Assembly: GCA_019722365.1 (NCBI GenBank)
Contig: JADFUC010001925.1
Coordinates: 1,178,001-1,242,000 of the forward strand
Direction: 5' to 3'
From: Lithospermum erythrorhizon
Lineage: Eukaryota > Streptophyta > Magnoliopsida > Boraginales > Boraginaceae
Length of the DNA stretch: 64,000 bases
In this document: positions 1 to 12,434 of the stretch, in pieces
How positions within the stretch are numbered: position 1 is the stretch's first letter
Layout: the number at the start of each line of letters is the position of its first letter
Program-made: the position numbers and the translations under genes
Notes under the pieces: model-generated
Told to the model about the DNA's origin: nothing
The model's database searches: none
What the model saw: only the letters and a program-made list of their open reading frames with translations

Positions 1-1119
1 AATAAAAGCTAAATCGGAGAGTCTATTTGAATTAGTTCGTGAAAAGGGAACCGGGGAACATTCCCGAGAAGACAAGGAATCACCGAGAAGAAACAACGGG
101 CACCGGGCAGTCCACCCCGGATAAGCCCCAGGCGGGGTGACACACACGCGTTTGGGGGTCTCGCAGGAGGAGGGGACACTTCAAATTCCCGGAAACAATA
201 TGCAAGAAGAGTTGTGTACAGGTTAGCCCCCATGGCAACCATTGATAGAGAGGTGATCAGCTTTTCCGAAGAAGAATTGGAAGGAATCGAAGTCCCTTAT
301 GACAATCCAGCACGTCTCATTAATTCACTTAGTGATTGCGAATTTCTTTATTGGCGGAATGTTGCTGGATACGGAAAGTTCGGCGGATATCTTGTATCTC
401 GCAGCCTGTGATAGATTGGGTATACCCCTCCCCGAAACCGGCACGCGTGTCGTTGACGGGTTTAGCAGGCTCCGTTTACCAGTAGAATAACTAAGTTGGA
501 TTTTACGGTGGGAGAAGCTCCGAGGACCTCAACGATAAGAGCATCTTTCACGGTTGTGGACATATCCGATCCTTGCATTGTAATGGGCTCATCGGTGGCC
601 TATCTTAGCTACTTCGCGACTATAGTATTACCTCTTCGCATTTTAAAAATGAAGTTTCCACATGACGGAGGAGTAGAAGAGGTTTTTGAGGACTAGAAAA
701 GAGCTAAGTGCATTTACTAGTTGTCGATCCCACAGAGGACATCATTGAAAGACCTGAGGCAAAGAGGCATAGGGAAGGTCTCCCGAGGTAATTAAAAATG
801 ATCAGAGCCGGGGAAAGCAGGGTTCGAGATAGCACCACGAGAGAAAGGAAAGTCGGAAAAAGGAACCCACTTGAGGATCTTCGGGGTTGTCGTTTAACGA
901 ACAACAGCTGAGGACTTCGAGTTGAGACTCGGTTGGCCGGATCATGGGAAAAAGTGATGGAGAGCATCCGAAGTGCAGATGGATGTTTAACGTTCTACAC
1001 TTTGAGGAGGATATGCACGAGGTTGATCGAAATCTAACGCCTGGCTGGGTAGATCCTTTCTTACAAACTGTGAAGCAAAGAAGAGGAATTTCTTCGAGAA
1101 GAACTTGGCCATACGAGAA

Positions 1120-1872
1120 GAATTAGATGACTTGATAAAGGCAGGAGCCATTCGGGGATTACAATTCCCGGAGTGGATTGCTAACGTGGTAATGGTGAAA
1201 AAATCCAACGACAAATGAAGGATGTGCACGGATTTTACGAACTTAAATAAAACCTACCCCAAGGATTATTATCAATTACCTTGTTTGGGGAGATTGGTGG
1301 ATGGAAACGCAGGCCACGAAGTCTTTGACTTCCTGGATGCTTCACGGGGATATCATCAAATACTCCTAGAAAAGGAGGATCGAGAGCATGGCCTTTATCG
1401 CGATGCAGTTATATTCTGAGAGTCGTGTCTTTTGGTCTAAGAGCAACTGACCACTTGCAAATGATGGTCAACACCATCTTCTCGGAAATCTACGTAGATG
1501 ACATGTTGGTGAAAAGTAAAAGGAGTTGTGAGCACTTGGCAAACCTGGAAGAAACCTTGCAAAGGCTAGAGAGGAGTCAATTGCGCATCAACCCCGATAA
1601 GTGTTTCTTTGGGGTGACTTGAGCAATTTAAGGCTTCGCTGATGGGTGAAAGGGGAATCGAGCCTAACCCCGATAAAGTTGAGGCGATCATGCAAATGAA
1701 AGCCCCAAAGTCTTACAAAGAAGTGCAACGACTTGTAGGATACTTGGTAGCCTTAAACAAATTCATATCTCGGTCCAGGGATCAGAACTTACCCTTTTTC
1801 CGAAAGCTGAGGCAAGCTTCCAAGGACGAGTTTGTATGGGATGAGGAGTGTGAAAAAGCCTTTGAAGAATAG
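1120..1872 (+). pseudogene. Reverse transcriptase fragment of the Tat-type relic
   Basis: Three consecutive open stretches (1222-1419, 1425-1622, 1642-1872) in different frames together read as a Ty3/gypsy RT: the palm start with MCTDFTNLNK, the DFLDASRGYHQI block with a catalytic Asp, FGLRAT, and the YVDDMLVKSK box near 1491 that holds the two catalytic Asp residues, followed by the thumb (RINPDKCFFGVT, then EPNPDKVEAI). Frame changes at about 1420 and 1625 and a stop before 1222 show that it cannot make an enzyme. Confidence 0.88.
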
Positions 1873-2178
1873 AAGGACTACTTGAGATCCCCGAAGACAT
1901 TGACTGACCGAGGGTAGGGAGGAGCTCTGACTACATTTGAGTAGCGGATGGAGCCGTGGCGGCGTGCTTGTAAGAGGGAGGCGAGGTGCAAAAAGCTCCA
2001 ATATATTATGTAGACCCACGTTTTACATGGCCCGAAGAAATTGTCCCGAATAGACAAGTTCGTCATGGCCTATTAATATCGGCCAGCCAGAAAGCATATT
2101 TCGAGCTCGCCCCCGTAGTAGTGGTCACGGGCTTGACCCACGAAGAGAATACTTTCTAACCCAGCACAGACGGGGAGA

Positions 2179-2480
2179 TTGACCAAGTGGGCCATCGAAT
2201 TAAGTGAATTCGAGATTACCTTTGTCCCGAAGACAGGGGTAAAAGCTCAAGCCTTGGCAGATTTCATCATAGAATGTACAACTAGAGATCCCCGAGAAGG
2301 TCAAGAGTATGTGCCCGAACTCCCAGAACGACCTCATTGGATTTTATACGTTGATGGAGCGGTAATCGAGGATCGGGGCAGGATATTAATCCAAGGCCCG
2401 AGTTGGGTTTGAGTATGCCTTGAGGTTTTCGTTCAAAACAACGAATACGAAGTTGAGTACGAGGCCATGGTAACCCGAGA
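2179..2480 (+). pseudogene. RNase H fragment of the Tat-type relic
   Basis: The frame reads KWAIELSEFEITFVP and then LYVDGAV, which fit the connection region and the start of a Ty3/gypsy RNase H. After a frame slip near 2410 the text continues as a degraded NNEYEVEYEAMV, the usual next block of this domain, and then stops resembling the family near 2480. The cut coincides with the inferred start of the Athila-type LTR. Confidence 0.75.
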
Positions 2481-2485
2481 TTGGT

Positions 2486-3640
2486 TGTTATTGATAAGTG
2501 TTTATTATATAGTGTTTGAGGCCCTAATTGCATATTAGGCGATGTTATTTTACGCTAATCCGATATAATTTGCACTTGTTTTCGTTTTATTTGAGTTTAG
2601 GCAATTATCTGTTAAAGTGAAGGAATCAGACTTTGAATTGAAGATATGAGCAATCCACTAAAATTTACATGAGTCATGATCCAAGAATAAGTGATTCGGT
2701 AAGATTAATATTAGGTTATGTGACTATAAAGAGGAGGAGTTAGAGTAAAAGGGATATCTAAATTTAAGATCAAGAATTTACATCATCTTTGTTGGAATTT
2801 TTGGGCGCGTTGGGGAGGCGGCAAGAAGCAACTGAGAAGTTAATTACATATTGTGCAAAAAGGCAAAGTTGGAGTTGATTACTTTTAAATTGGTTCGAAT
2901 AATTCTATTTCAAGATATTTTTATTATTAAGGATGAATGTCATTAATTTCATGTATTTATTTATGTCTTTTATTATGAACTAATTTTATTGTAGTCGGAG
3001 TTATTGATGTAGTTGGATCGGATGGTTGATTTTCTTGGAGTTAATTTAATTCTAGTTTCATAATTTTGATTATTGTGAGTAATTAGTATTTAATATCTTG
3101 ATATCGATATTAACTGGATTCGTATAAGTGATTAATTGCTAGAAATAGGATTGTAAACTTCTGAATTAATAATCGAGCAACGTGTTTCAATTACAATAGA
3201 GATAGGTAATGTAAGTAATGCGATTAAATAAGCATATGTTACATTAAAAGGTCTTATTTTTAATTTATCGCCCAGAATATAGTTAGTTTTAGGAGACTTA
3301 ATTGGTGTCCTTGATAATATCGATTGTATAGGAATGCTTTTGTTATGAATTTAAGTAACTACTAGGTAAGTGGAATCGGCGATCCGATGAAATGGGTGTC
3401 GACTATATGAATATTAAGTAAGATTCTTTTGTCGTTCATTTAGTGTTATTGTTTAATTCTTGAGTCGATTTAGTTAAGTAGTCACAGATTTAAATTTACT
3501 CTTTGATTATTGGTTAATTAAGGATTAAGAAAAAGACTGAAATCTTTTTAGTATATTGAAATTTGTGAGCGATACTCGTTCTTATTCATTATACTACTTG
3601 ACACATTTCGATGCCGACCGAACACATAAATACGTGTTGT
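2486..3640 (+). repeat. Probable 5' LTR of the Athila-type element
   Basis: The segment starts with TGTTATTGATAAG right after the interrupted RNase H and is followed by a primer-binding site near 3646. It has no coding text and is AT-rich, as expected of an LTR. The exact 3' end is uncertain (3626-3645), and there is no second copy in the window to define it. Confidence 0.55.
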
Positions 3641-3645
3641 CGAGT

Positions 3646-3664
3646 TGGTAGCCGTTGCGGGGAA
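3646..3664 (+). other. Primer-binding site, tRNA-Asp type
   Basis: The sequence TGGTAGCCGTTGCGGGGAA closely resembles the 18-nt site complementary to the 3' end of tRNA-Asp used by Athila elements, with a few changes. Its place between the LTR and gag supports the reading. Confidence 0.65.
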
Positions 3665-3914
3665 CTGACGTAGTAAAGAAATAAGGCCCATAGGCTTATA
3701 AGTGCGGTATAATCACAAAAGAAATGTCACTTAGGCTCGAGGGATTCCTTAGTGGATAATACATCGGTTAAGCCTTTTAGGATAACATGGATTATAACCT
3801 AAATATCTTCCAAATCATTTTATAAATGCGTACAAAGTAACGAGGAGAGATTCGTAATTTTACATTATATTATTGTTTTTAGCTAGATTTATTTCTTTGA
3901 TTATATTATTGTTT

Positions 3915-5122
3915 AGTGCATGACCCATTTCGCGTCATTTTTGGAGAATTGTTAACGATCCGGAGATTGAAAACGGCTAGGAAACTAAATTACGAGACTT
4001 CGAAGAAGAAAGCTTATTTGAAAGTTCATCAACATGGTGCTAATAACCCAATCTCTTGCCCAGCCAGCAGGTGATTGATATTCATGGGGATGGCGATGAC
4101 CTGGTTCCTCGGATGACTTTGAGGGATTATGCATTGCCTACATTGGAGGGGTTAACTGCTCACATGCTCAGGCCACCACCAATCAATGCCAACAACTTTG
4201 AGTTGAGCGCCTTATTTGATTGACATGAAGAGAATCATGTGCAATTCAATGCCACAGGTAAATTTCATGGAGATAATTGCTACTCTAAAGTAAATGGTGT
4301 TGGTGATTGTCAGCCCATTATTTCGCTTTCTACATCTTGGAGAGAGCAAAGGAGTAATTAAGAATGCTCAAAATTCACAAATGTGACCACATGGGAGCAA
4401 GTAGTGCAAAGTTTTTAGCCCGATATTTTCCGTGTCAAAATCCACCAAATTGAAGAATGACATTGTGTGTTTCCAGCAAGATGAAGATGAGATGGTTGGT
4501 GAGGCTTGGGAACGGTTTCGAATTACCTCGAGAAAGTGTCGATCACTTAGCTTTCCCGACCTTATTTGGAGTGCGGAAACGCTTCCCGTAATGGGTTGAC
4601 CACCCAAAGAGCCAGCATTTATATTAGATGTCTACTGCTTCGGAGGCGTTTGATAAGAGAGCGTCACATTGAAGCATATATCTTATTGGAGGAATTATAC
4701 GCTAATCGACACGGCCAAATCTCGCGCATACTCATAGAGTGGGCAAGGGTCCTTGAGATTGATAGAAAAGACAAAGTTGGAAGCGCGTGTCGCACCACTC
4801 GCGGTCGAGTTAGAGCAAGCTACGCCGCGGACATGGTAGGCAAGGATCACGAGAATATGGTTCACCCATTGTACTACATGTGATGGTAATGTATGAGACT
4901 CTATCTTTGTCTTGGAGGCCTGAGCAAGTTCAATATGCATCCAATTTCAATCGACAGCAGAATGGTGCATTCTCTAATAACTACAATAATAATTGGAGGA
5001 ACCACCCCGATTTCTCTTGGAGTAACAACCAAAATGTGATGAGACCACCAGGATTTCATGATCCCGATCAAATTTCGAGAGCACGAAGAGTCAGGTTGGA
5101 TAAGATTGAGAGGGTTTTTTAA
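3915..5122 (+). pseudogene. Gag (capsid) relic of the Athila-type element
   Basis: Broken frames show Athila gag blocks: PEIEKTAR-like text near 3960, RMTLRDYALP near 4110, a capsid block with FLARYFP and KLKNDIVCFQQDEDE near 4415-4500, and a Gln/Asn-rich tail (4940-5050) with repeated NN and WRNHPDFSW-type text. At least four frame changes and several stops separate these blocks, so no protein can be made. Confidence 0.7.
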
Positions 5123-6467
5123 CTTTCGAGTGGGTGGAAAAAAAAAGAAACGAGAGAATAAAGGGATCACGTACTTAGTATAGAAGCGACAATTGGGCGA
5201 TTAAACTGAGGCATTGAATAATAGAAGCATTAAGGTTTCCACACTTCCAAGCAACTACGAAAGAACCCACGAGAATATACTGGCGTCTGCGATCACTTTG
5301 CGCAATGGTAGAAGTTTAGAGGTTGAGGAATTAAGGCACTGCGACCAAGCGACCCTTGGGAGGAAAGCACATACTGACCAGCAGGAAGTTTCCATTGATA
5401 AATCTAACATTTCTGAATATGTCCCACCCCCTGTTCCTTACCCTCAAAGGCTTCAAAAGAAGAAAACTGATGCTCAATTTGCTAAATTTCTTGATATGTT
5501 TAAAAAGTTGCATATTAACATTCCTTTTGCAGAGGCCCTTGGCTTGAGATTCCAGCTATCTGATTTATGAAAGATGTTTATCAAGAAAAGGCAATTTGAG
5601 AATTTGTAAGCGGTCTTAATAGTGAAGAGTGTTCATGATAAATCAACGAGAAATTGCCTAAAAGTTAAAGGTCGGGAGTTTTACAATCCGCTTGTGCAAT
5701 AAGAGTGGCATTGAATTTGGTAAAGCTTTATATGTGACTTAGGTCGCAGTATCAATTTGATGTCTTTGTCGGTATGTAATAGGTTGGAGTTTAGGGGAGG
5801 TCAAGAGTACAACCATTTCTTTTGCAATTAGCCCGATAGGTGTTATTATGCTAAATATGGTGTCGCGAAGATGTTTTGGTTGAGTAGATAGTTTATCTTC
5901 CTATTTGATTTAGTTGTACTCGATATGTCCAGAAGATCGAAATCCCTTCTGTGCTAGGTGGAGCCTTTCTATCTACCACTAAAGCCATATTGATGTTCAT
6001 AAAGGGACGAGGTCATCTTAAGATTTATTAGGATGAGCAAGTTGTTTTTTGACATCGTAAGTCACCTAAAGTTCCATGATAACGAGAATGATTGTTTTTC
6101 GGTGTGTGGTTGTCGTTAATGCAACATGCCTTTCAAAGTGAGTTAAAGTCTCGAGATTTGGATTTGAGTTATGTCTAACAAATACTAAAGAGGAGAACTT
6201 GTCATCGAAAACTAATTATCATTGGTATATGGATCACGAGGCCTACCACGTTATACCATGGTAGGCGGTATGAGGAACTAGGACACGATTAATATCAAAA
6301 TTGATACCGTCCCATTAACCTCCTATCCGCCCAGGTTGAAGGCTTTGCCTTCGCACATAAATATGCTTTTCTTCATGGCACTAATGAATTACTGTTATTA
6401 TTTCTTAACATTTGAGTGAGGTGCGGAAGAAAAACTTACCGAGGATACTTGGAGAGCAAAAGGGCGC
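5123..6467 (+). pseudogene. Gag tail and protease region, heavily decayed
   Basis: The stretch 5214-5570 is open and reads as the Athila segment between gag and protease (PPPVPYPQRLQKKK, then FLDMFKKLHINIPFAEAL), which is conserved in that lineage. Beyond 5570 only short matches in shifting frames are left, and I could not identify an intact protease active site up to the start of the RT frame at 6468. Confidence 0.6.
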
Positions 6468-7606
6468 TTGGTTGGGCCGATTAAGCGGGCGTTGAGATGC
6501 CGGCCACTTCCTTTGAATCGCATCCGAATACTACTTGAGGATGGTGCCAAGTCCACTATCCAACCTCAGAGGCGACTAAATCCTAATCTCAAAGAGGTGG
6601 TAAGAGCTGAAATTCTCAAGCTTCTGGATGCAGGTATAATTTATCCTATTTCAGATAGTGCTTGGGTGAGTCCGGTACAAGTTGTACCAAAGAAAGGGGG
6701 TATTACTGTGGTTAAAAATGATAAAAATGAATTGATACCCACTAGAACTGTGGTAGGCTGGAGAATGTGTATTGACTTCCGAAAGTTAAATGCTGTAACT
6801 AGGAAGGACCATTTTCCTCTACCATTTATTGATCAAATGCTAGAGAAATTAGCTGGGTATCCATTCTACTGCTTTTTAGATGGATATTCAGGATACAACC
6901 AAATTGTGGTGGCTCCAGAGGATCAGGAAAAAACAACATTTACTTGTCCATATGGTACATTCGCTTTTAGGCGAATGCCGTTTGGGTTATGTTGTGCTCC
7001 AGCCACATTTCAGCGATGTATGATGTCCATATTCTCTGACTTGATAGAGAAATGCATCGAGGTCTTTATGGATGATTTTTCTGTTTTTGGATCCTCTTTT
7101 GATGATTGTTTGATTAATCTTGGACTTGTTATGAAGCGTTGTGAGGAGACTAATCTTGTCTTGAACTGGGAAAAGTGTCACTTTATGGTTCAAGAAGGGA
7201 TAGTGCTTAAGTCCTGAAGATTTCCTCTCTAGAGGAATAGAGGTTGATAAGGCAAAGGTGGATGTAATTGACGTATTACCTCCACCCCTTGATGTGTCAA
7301 AGATGTAAGAACGTTTCTTGGCCATGCCGGTTTTTATCAGCGTTTCATCGAGGATTTTTAAAATATCTAGCTTGCTTTATGTGATTTCTTTGATTGGGAT
7401 GCATCTTTCCATATGACTAATAAGTGTGTGCGAGAACATATATTGAGCATAAACTTATTTACGCTCTGTGGTCGTTGCGCTTTGATTGGACAAGCCCCTT
7501 TGAAATTATGTGTGATGCAAGTGATTATGCGTTAGGCGCTGATTGCTCGAGACAAAGAATGAGAAAGGTATTCGAGGTAATTTACTATCTTGAGAAAAAC
7601 GCTTGA
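6468..7606 (+). pseudogene. Reverse transcriptase and RNase H start of the Athila-type element
   Basis: A 249-residue open frame (6468-7217) covers fingers and palm of the RT: LDAGIIYPISDSAWVSPVQ, GWRMCIDFRKLN, FYCFLDGYSGYNQI with the first catalytic Asp, FGLCCAPATFQRCM, and the FMDDFSVFG box near 7064-7090. It is the best preserved part of the element. The frame breaks at 7217 before the thumb ends. RNase H begins in another frame near 7500 with PFEIMCDASDYALGA and decays after 7606. The copy is non-functional as a whole. Confidence 0.9.
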
Positions 7607-8059
7607 TGATGCTCGGCGTAATTACACTACTGGGAAGGTGCTTCTTTGTTGTTTTGCTTTGGATAAGTTTAGATCATATTTGATGGGATGCAAATGTGGT
7701 TGTATACAACGATCATCTTTGCATTAAAAATATTTTCTTTTCCAAAAAAGATGCTAAGCCTAGGTTGATAAGATGGATACTTTTACTTCAAAATTAGACC
7801 TAGAAATTAAGGACAAAGCAGATTCTACGAAAATGTGGTGGCCAGTCGTTTATCTAGAATTGTATCGCTCCTAGAAGAAACACCCATTAAGGAGACTTCT
7901 GATGAACCATTTTGGTAGTCACTCGGGAATAAGTCACATTGGTATGCAGATTTTGTTAACTATATCTTTAATTGGAGTCTTACCTTTTGAGTTAGCGTAT
8001 TACCATGAAATTTTATCGATGTGAAGAGCAATACTTTTGGGATGATCCGCTTCTTGTTC

Positions 8060-9209
8060 GGGATTACGTAATTTGATAATATCATTAGGAGGTGTATCCA
8101 CGAGGCAGTGTGACATCCTAGAACATTGTCATGCCGAAGGTCGGAGGCCATTCGGTCCTACCGAGCAGTACAAGGTGTTACAATATGGTTTTATTGGCCT
8201 ACAGTTAAGGATTGTAATGCCTTTGTGAAGTCATGTGATCGTTGTCAGAGAACAGGTAATATGTCCCGCAAAAATGAGATGCCCCTTACTAATATTTTCC
8301 CTGTTGACTTGTTTGACGTTTGGGGTATCGATTTCATGGGTCCTTTTCCATCATCTTTCTCCAATAAGTACATTCTTGTATGTGGACTATGTGTGTCCAA
8401 GTGGGTGGAAAGCATTTGCTTTTCAAACTAATGATGCGAGGTAGTCGTATCTTTCTTAAAGAAAAATGTATTTCTTAGATTTGGGACTCCTAGAGCTATC
8501 ATTAGTGAGGAAAGGTAAACATTTTGTAATAAGGCTTTAGAACATTGCTATATAAATATGTGGTAACCCAGCCAAAGTTGCATACCACCCTCAAACAAAT
8601 GGACAGGTTGAATTATCTAATAGAGAGCTTAAGTGCATTTTAGAGAAAACAGTCAATGCATCTCGTAAGGATTGGTCTAAGAAGTTAGATGATGCATTAT
8701 GGGCATATAGGACTGCATTTAAGACACCTATTGGTATGTCTCCTTATCGTCTTGTTTATGGTAAAGCTTGTCACCTTCCAGTGGAGCTTGAGCATAAAGC
8801 ACATTGGGCGGTGAAATCTCTAAATTTTGATCTGAAGGATGCAGGTGCAAAGAGATTGATGGATCTATTAGGCTTGAAGAGTTCCGTTTGGGAGCTTATG
8901 AAAAGGCAAAAAATTCTGAATGAAATAAAGGTTAATCATGATAAAGCGAATCTCGTACTCCTTGAGTTTCAAGTTGGACAACAAATTTTGTTGTTTAATT
9001 CAGGACTTCTGGTACGTTCCCGGTGGGTAAAATCTAAATATGGTTTGGGCCAGATTTCTTATTCTGAGGATTTTGTATGGGCGGTGGAAATAACTCATGA
9101 GGAGAATGGCACTTTTAAGGTAAATGGTGAACGCTTGAAACATTATTATGGTGGACATGTGGAAAGAGTAAATACGGTGGTCATGTTGTGTGCACCACTC
9201 ATTGAATGA
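8060..9209 (+). pseudogene. Integrase relic of the Athila-type element
   Basis: The frame from 8126 gives the Cys half of the zinc finger (CDRCQRTGNM) followed by VWGIDFMGPFPSSF, which holds the first catalytic Asp of a DDE integrase. After frame breaks, the text near 8590-8700 ([11 protein letters not shown]) carries the segment with the third catalytic residue, and the open frame 8736-9209 ([20 protein letters not shown] and onward) is the C-terminal part. Stops between these blocks show decay. Confidence 0.85.
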
Positions 9210-9652
9210 GTCACGGGTCGCCGTCAGACTAAAAGGCGTTAAGCGTGGCGGCTTATTGGGAGGCAACACGTCTTTAATTCTTAGTTATTTTATTTACTTT
9301 AGTTTAAATGTGTTGAAAAAAAGGGTGAAATTTCGTAAATGTGACGTTTTGGGGCAGTTTGGATGACAAGAGGAGGTCAAATTTTGACCCTAGATGGCCT
9401 TTTAATAGGAGAATAATGTGCTCCGTGATTAGTTGTCAGCGGAGTCGATTCTTTATCGCTGGGTCGGTTATTTCGAAAAAAAATTAAAAATTATTTGCCA
9501 TATTTCACTATACCCTACCTTTTAAAAATATTAATATAATTACTATTATTAATATAATTTTTGGCTCTCGCCTCTCAAATATGCAATTATTTTAGCTTTG
9601 ACAAAATATTCAAGGAGAAGCAATTTCAAGCGTCTCAGGTCAGCTATTATTT

Positions 9653-10680
9653 GAAAACTTTTAATCAGTTGAAAACTTAAAAATATTCATTTTATTTATA
9701 ACTACTATTATTAATATAATTTAAAAAATTATTTCAATATTTTTAATTATTTTGTAAAATTATTTTATATATGTTTAATTAATTTAAATGAATATGAAAA
9801 TGAAGATTTTTATTAGTAACCGAACATAAATGAAATTATTATCGTGTCTGATAAGTTAATGTGAACAACTAATAAAAGCCTGCAATCTGACTTATTAGAC
9901 TACGCCAATCAAATTGCCCAATCACACATTAAAACTTGGTTGGGATTTTGGTTGTTCAATGGGTAATTGTTGGAACCTTGATTGTTAAATGGGTCATTGT
10001 TGAGATTTTGGTTATTGAAGAAATAATTGTCTGGATCCATTACACAATGCAAAATGATTGAAAAAAAATAAACTAGAGTGGTTTGGAGGATAAAATAGCT
10101 TATTATAATGAAAATGTGTGTTTTTTATATCCAAATGAATTAAGCATGAATACATTTATGAGTAATTTTTTTAATGAATATTCATTATAATTTGGTTTTT
10201 AAAAAAATTAACTTTTATGTAATAATTATATCTAAATTATTTAGATAAATAAAAATCTCGGCCGTCGCAAATAAAAATCTTAAATGAAACACAGTGAATA
10301 CTGCATATCCACCATCTTATCGTTTCTATCTAACCGCCAAAAGCAATTTATTTATCTTTGGTGAATACACATATCATGTCTCGGCCGGATATGGTCAGCG
10401 CTTTGCGGTCTTGGCCACTGTAGCATCGGCGTGCAAGTTCGTCGCAGCGGCCAGCAGTAATTATTCTTGAATCAGTCGTGCCTCGGTGTTGTGGGAGTTC
10501 TGCAGCTATCTTTGGTATTGTGTATAGGGTATTTGGGGAACTGTCCGAGGCATCTCAATCTTACTCGCATTGGTGATGAATGCTTGATGCGGGGCAGCCT
10601 ACGTTAATAAATGTCAGCGTATAAAAACAATCTCACTATACCCTACTTTTTAAGTTTTCAACTGATTAAAAAGTTTTAAC
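9653..10680. repeat. Inverted-repeat-flanked segment, possible small DNA transposon
   Basis: About 31 bp at 9653-9683 is repeated in inverse orientation at 10647-10680 with one extra A and a changed end base. A second motif, CACTATACCCTAC, occurs directly repeated just outside (about 9507) and just inside (about 10635) the segment, so the structure is not a simple terminal-repeat element. No clear target duplication was found. Confidence 0.4.
9909..10040 (-). pseudogene. Asn-rich N-terminal fragment resembling a PIF/Harbinger ORF1-type protein
   Basis: From the ATG at 10040 the minus strand reads MDPDNYFFNNQNLNNDPF, then further Asn/Gln/Pro-rich text until a stop at 9909. Such an Asp-Pro start followed by repeated NNQN units is common at the N-terminus of the Myb/SANT-like second protein of plant PIF/Harbinger transposons and its domesticated relatives. 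No SANT domain follows, so this would be only a remnant. Low-complexity Asn-rich text can arise in unrelated proteins. Confidence 0.3.
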
Positions 10681-12434
10681 ATATTATTTACCACATATTT
10701 CAACTCAAGTATTAAACCTCACAAATGAATGTATTAAACTTCACTTTTGGATATTAAACTCAATCATTGTATGTAGTCTTAGAATTGGTTGCGATTTAGA
10801 TCAATTTTCTTTCATGTTTTATTTATATGTTATAATATTTCAATATTTATGCAAATTGCAATCATTTTTTTGTCGTGTAGCGAAAAAATAAATACTCCAT
10901 ATAAAATATTTAATCTAGCTAATATTCCGTCTCATCTAGCAGATATAACAATAGTAGCATTTCAAATCGATTTGACACAATATAAAGCAATAATCAATTA
11001 AATCTTCGAGTTGTACACTTGTACTCAACTAAAAAAAATCTAGGGGTCTGTCAGCATGCTGGCTGCTAATCACTATATGTATGTTTTTCTTTGGAAGTAT
11101 TAGCTAGTGGCGTAAATTCGTAAGATTATTTGGAACGAAATAGTATAATCATCGAGTTGAATTTTGACGATTATTAGATAATAACTCGATAGTATATATA
11201 TGTTATCGTATCAGATAATTACATATTTTTTCATGTAGTGAATAACAAAATCTACTCGAATCCAACTCAGATGTCAGTTGTTCGAGTGTGGTATTATGTA
11301 TTCAATTAAAAAAACCAGGGCACTGCCATTCATGGCTAATCACTATGATATTTATTTGGAACCATTAGGTAGTGGTGTAAGTTCATCGGAATATATTGAA
11401 TTGAAGTAAGCTTAGATCCAGAGGTTGCCACAATGCCCTTCTAGTGGATTCTCACTTTCCATCCTCTCTGAAATGACTAGATGAAAGCAAGCCACACAAG
11501 CTTGGAATTAAATAAAAAGGCAAAGCCAAACTGCATTTAATGCATTAACAGTTGCCAACTCAATGTTTGTGTTTGTTTATGGGAACCCACAAGCTAGCCA
11601 TATGAATAGAATGCTCAAATAATAATTGCATTTGTGCTTCATATACACAACCGCTTTCAAGTAGAGATATTGATTTGTCCGATTCACAATGAATATAAGA
11701 TAGATAATTCTATTATTCTAATTATTTCAATTTTAAAAATATTTAACATGACCTAATATATACCTTTGAAATGTTCCCCTTTAAGAGAGGAGTAAAGGGG
11801 TCGGATTGTATGGCAGCAGCTTATATAAAGGATCTTATTTTCGAGTGTTCGAGTACGATAAAATGCAAATCTTTATTTAATATGAAATCTCTTTCCTGAT
11901 AAATAAGAAGTGTAATGTAGGCTATTTAGATACATTTTACTATATCCAAGAGGCAAAGAGGCAACGATTATATAATTCTATTTACTTTTCAGTAATGATA
12001 TTGATTTGTGCAATTTTAAAATATTCATGCAAAATGTTCAATATCTTTAAAATGTTTCCGTCTAAAGGGGTAAGGGGGTCAAATTACATGTAACTTTATT
12101 TTAGAGCATCACTGTAGTACTTGATGAGGTATTTTTAATTAGTCGAATAATTAGTCTGAGAAGCCAGCTTTATTTAGATGCTTATGATAGATAAGACGTA
12201 TAGATAATGAAATGAAATTTATTTTGATAAGACAAATTATATTGGCGAGCAAAAATAAATAATCTTTGACAAAATATTTAACATAAGTATAAATCAGGAA
12301 GCAAGTATATCAATTCTTATTTTATTTTTTGGGTGTACAAAACCTTGGGGAAAACAATATCAATTCTTATTTTATCATGTTAAATATTTTGTAAAATGCT
12401 ATATGAATTTAGCATGAACTGTGTATTTCATTAG

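Larger units (their letters stand above)
1..2485 (+). mobile_element. Degenerate Ty3/gypsy (Tat-type) retrotransposon relic
   Basis: Reading frames on the plus strand give, in order, a retroviral-type aspartic protease fragment (around 359-480, active-site region reads DTESSADIL where family members have DTG), reverse transcriptase (about 1120-1870) and RNase H (about 2179-2480). The domain order protease-RT-RNase H and the RT wording (MCTDFTNLNK, YVDDM) fit Ty3/gypsy elements of the Tat group. The copy is dead: RT is spread over three frames and has in-frame stops, for example TGA in place of the expected Trp codon just before 1222. No LTR or gag was recognised at the left edge, so the element probably extends beyond the window. 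It ends abruptly where the next element's LTR starts. Confidence 0.85.
2486..9340 (+). mobile_element. Degenerate Athila-type Ty3/gypsy retrotransposon
   Basis: A 5' LTR-like segment, a primer-binding site resembling the tRNA-Asp site used by Athila elements, then gag, protease region, RT, RNase H and integrase occur in order on the plus strand. The RT wording (KNELIPTRTV, CIDFRKLN, FMDDFSVFG) is characteristic of Athila. Gag and integrase are scattered across frames with many stops. No 3' LTR copy and no env-like frame were recognised after the integrase, so the element is probably truncated at its 3' end. It appears to sit inside the Tat-type relic, whose RNase H ends where this LTR begins; the other half of that relic was not seen downstream. 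Confidence 0.82.
9341..12434. other. AT-rich intergenic region with small repeats
   Basis: No gene was recognised. The stretch holds an inverted-repeat pair (9653-9683 with 10647-10680), a short Asn-rich frame on the minus strand, and a segment at 10380-10620 that is clearly richer in GC than its surroundings and that I could not assign. The remainder is AT-rich and featureless to me. Confidence 0.6.
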
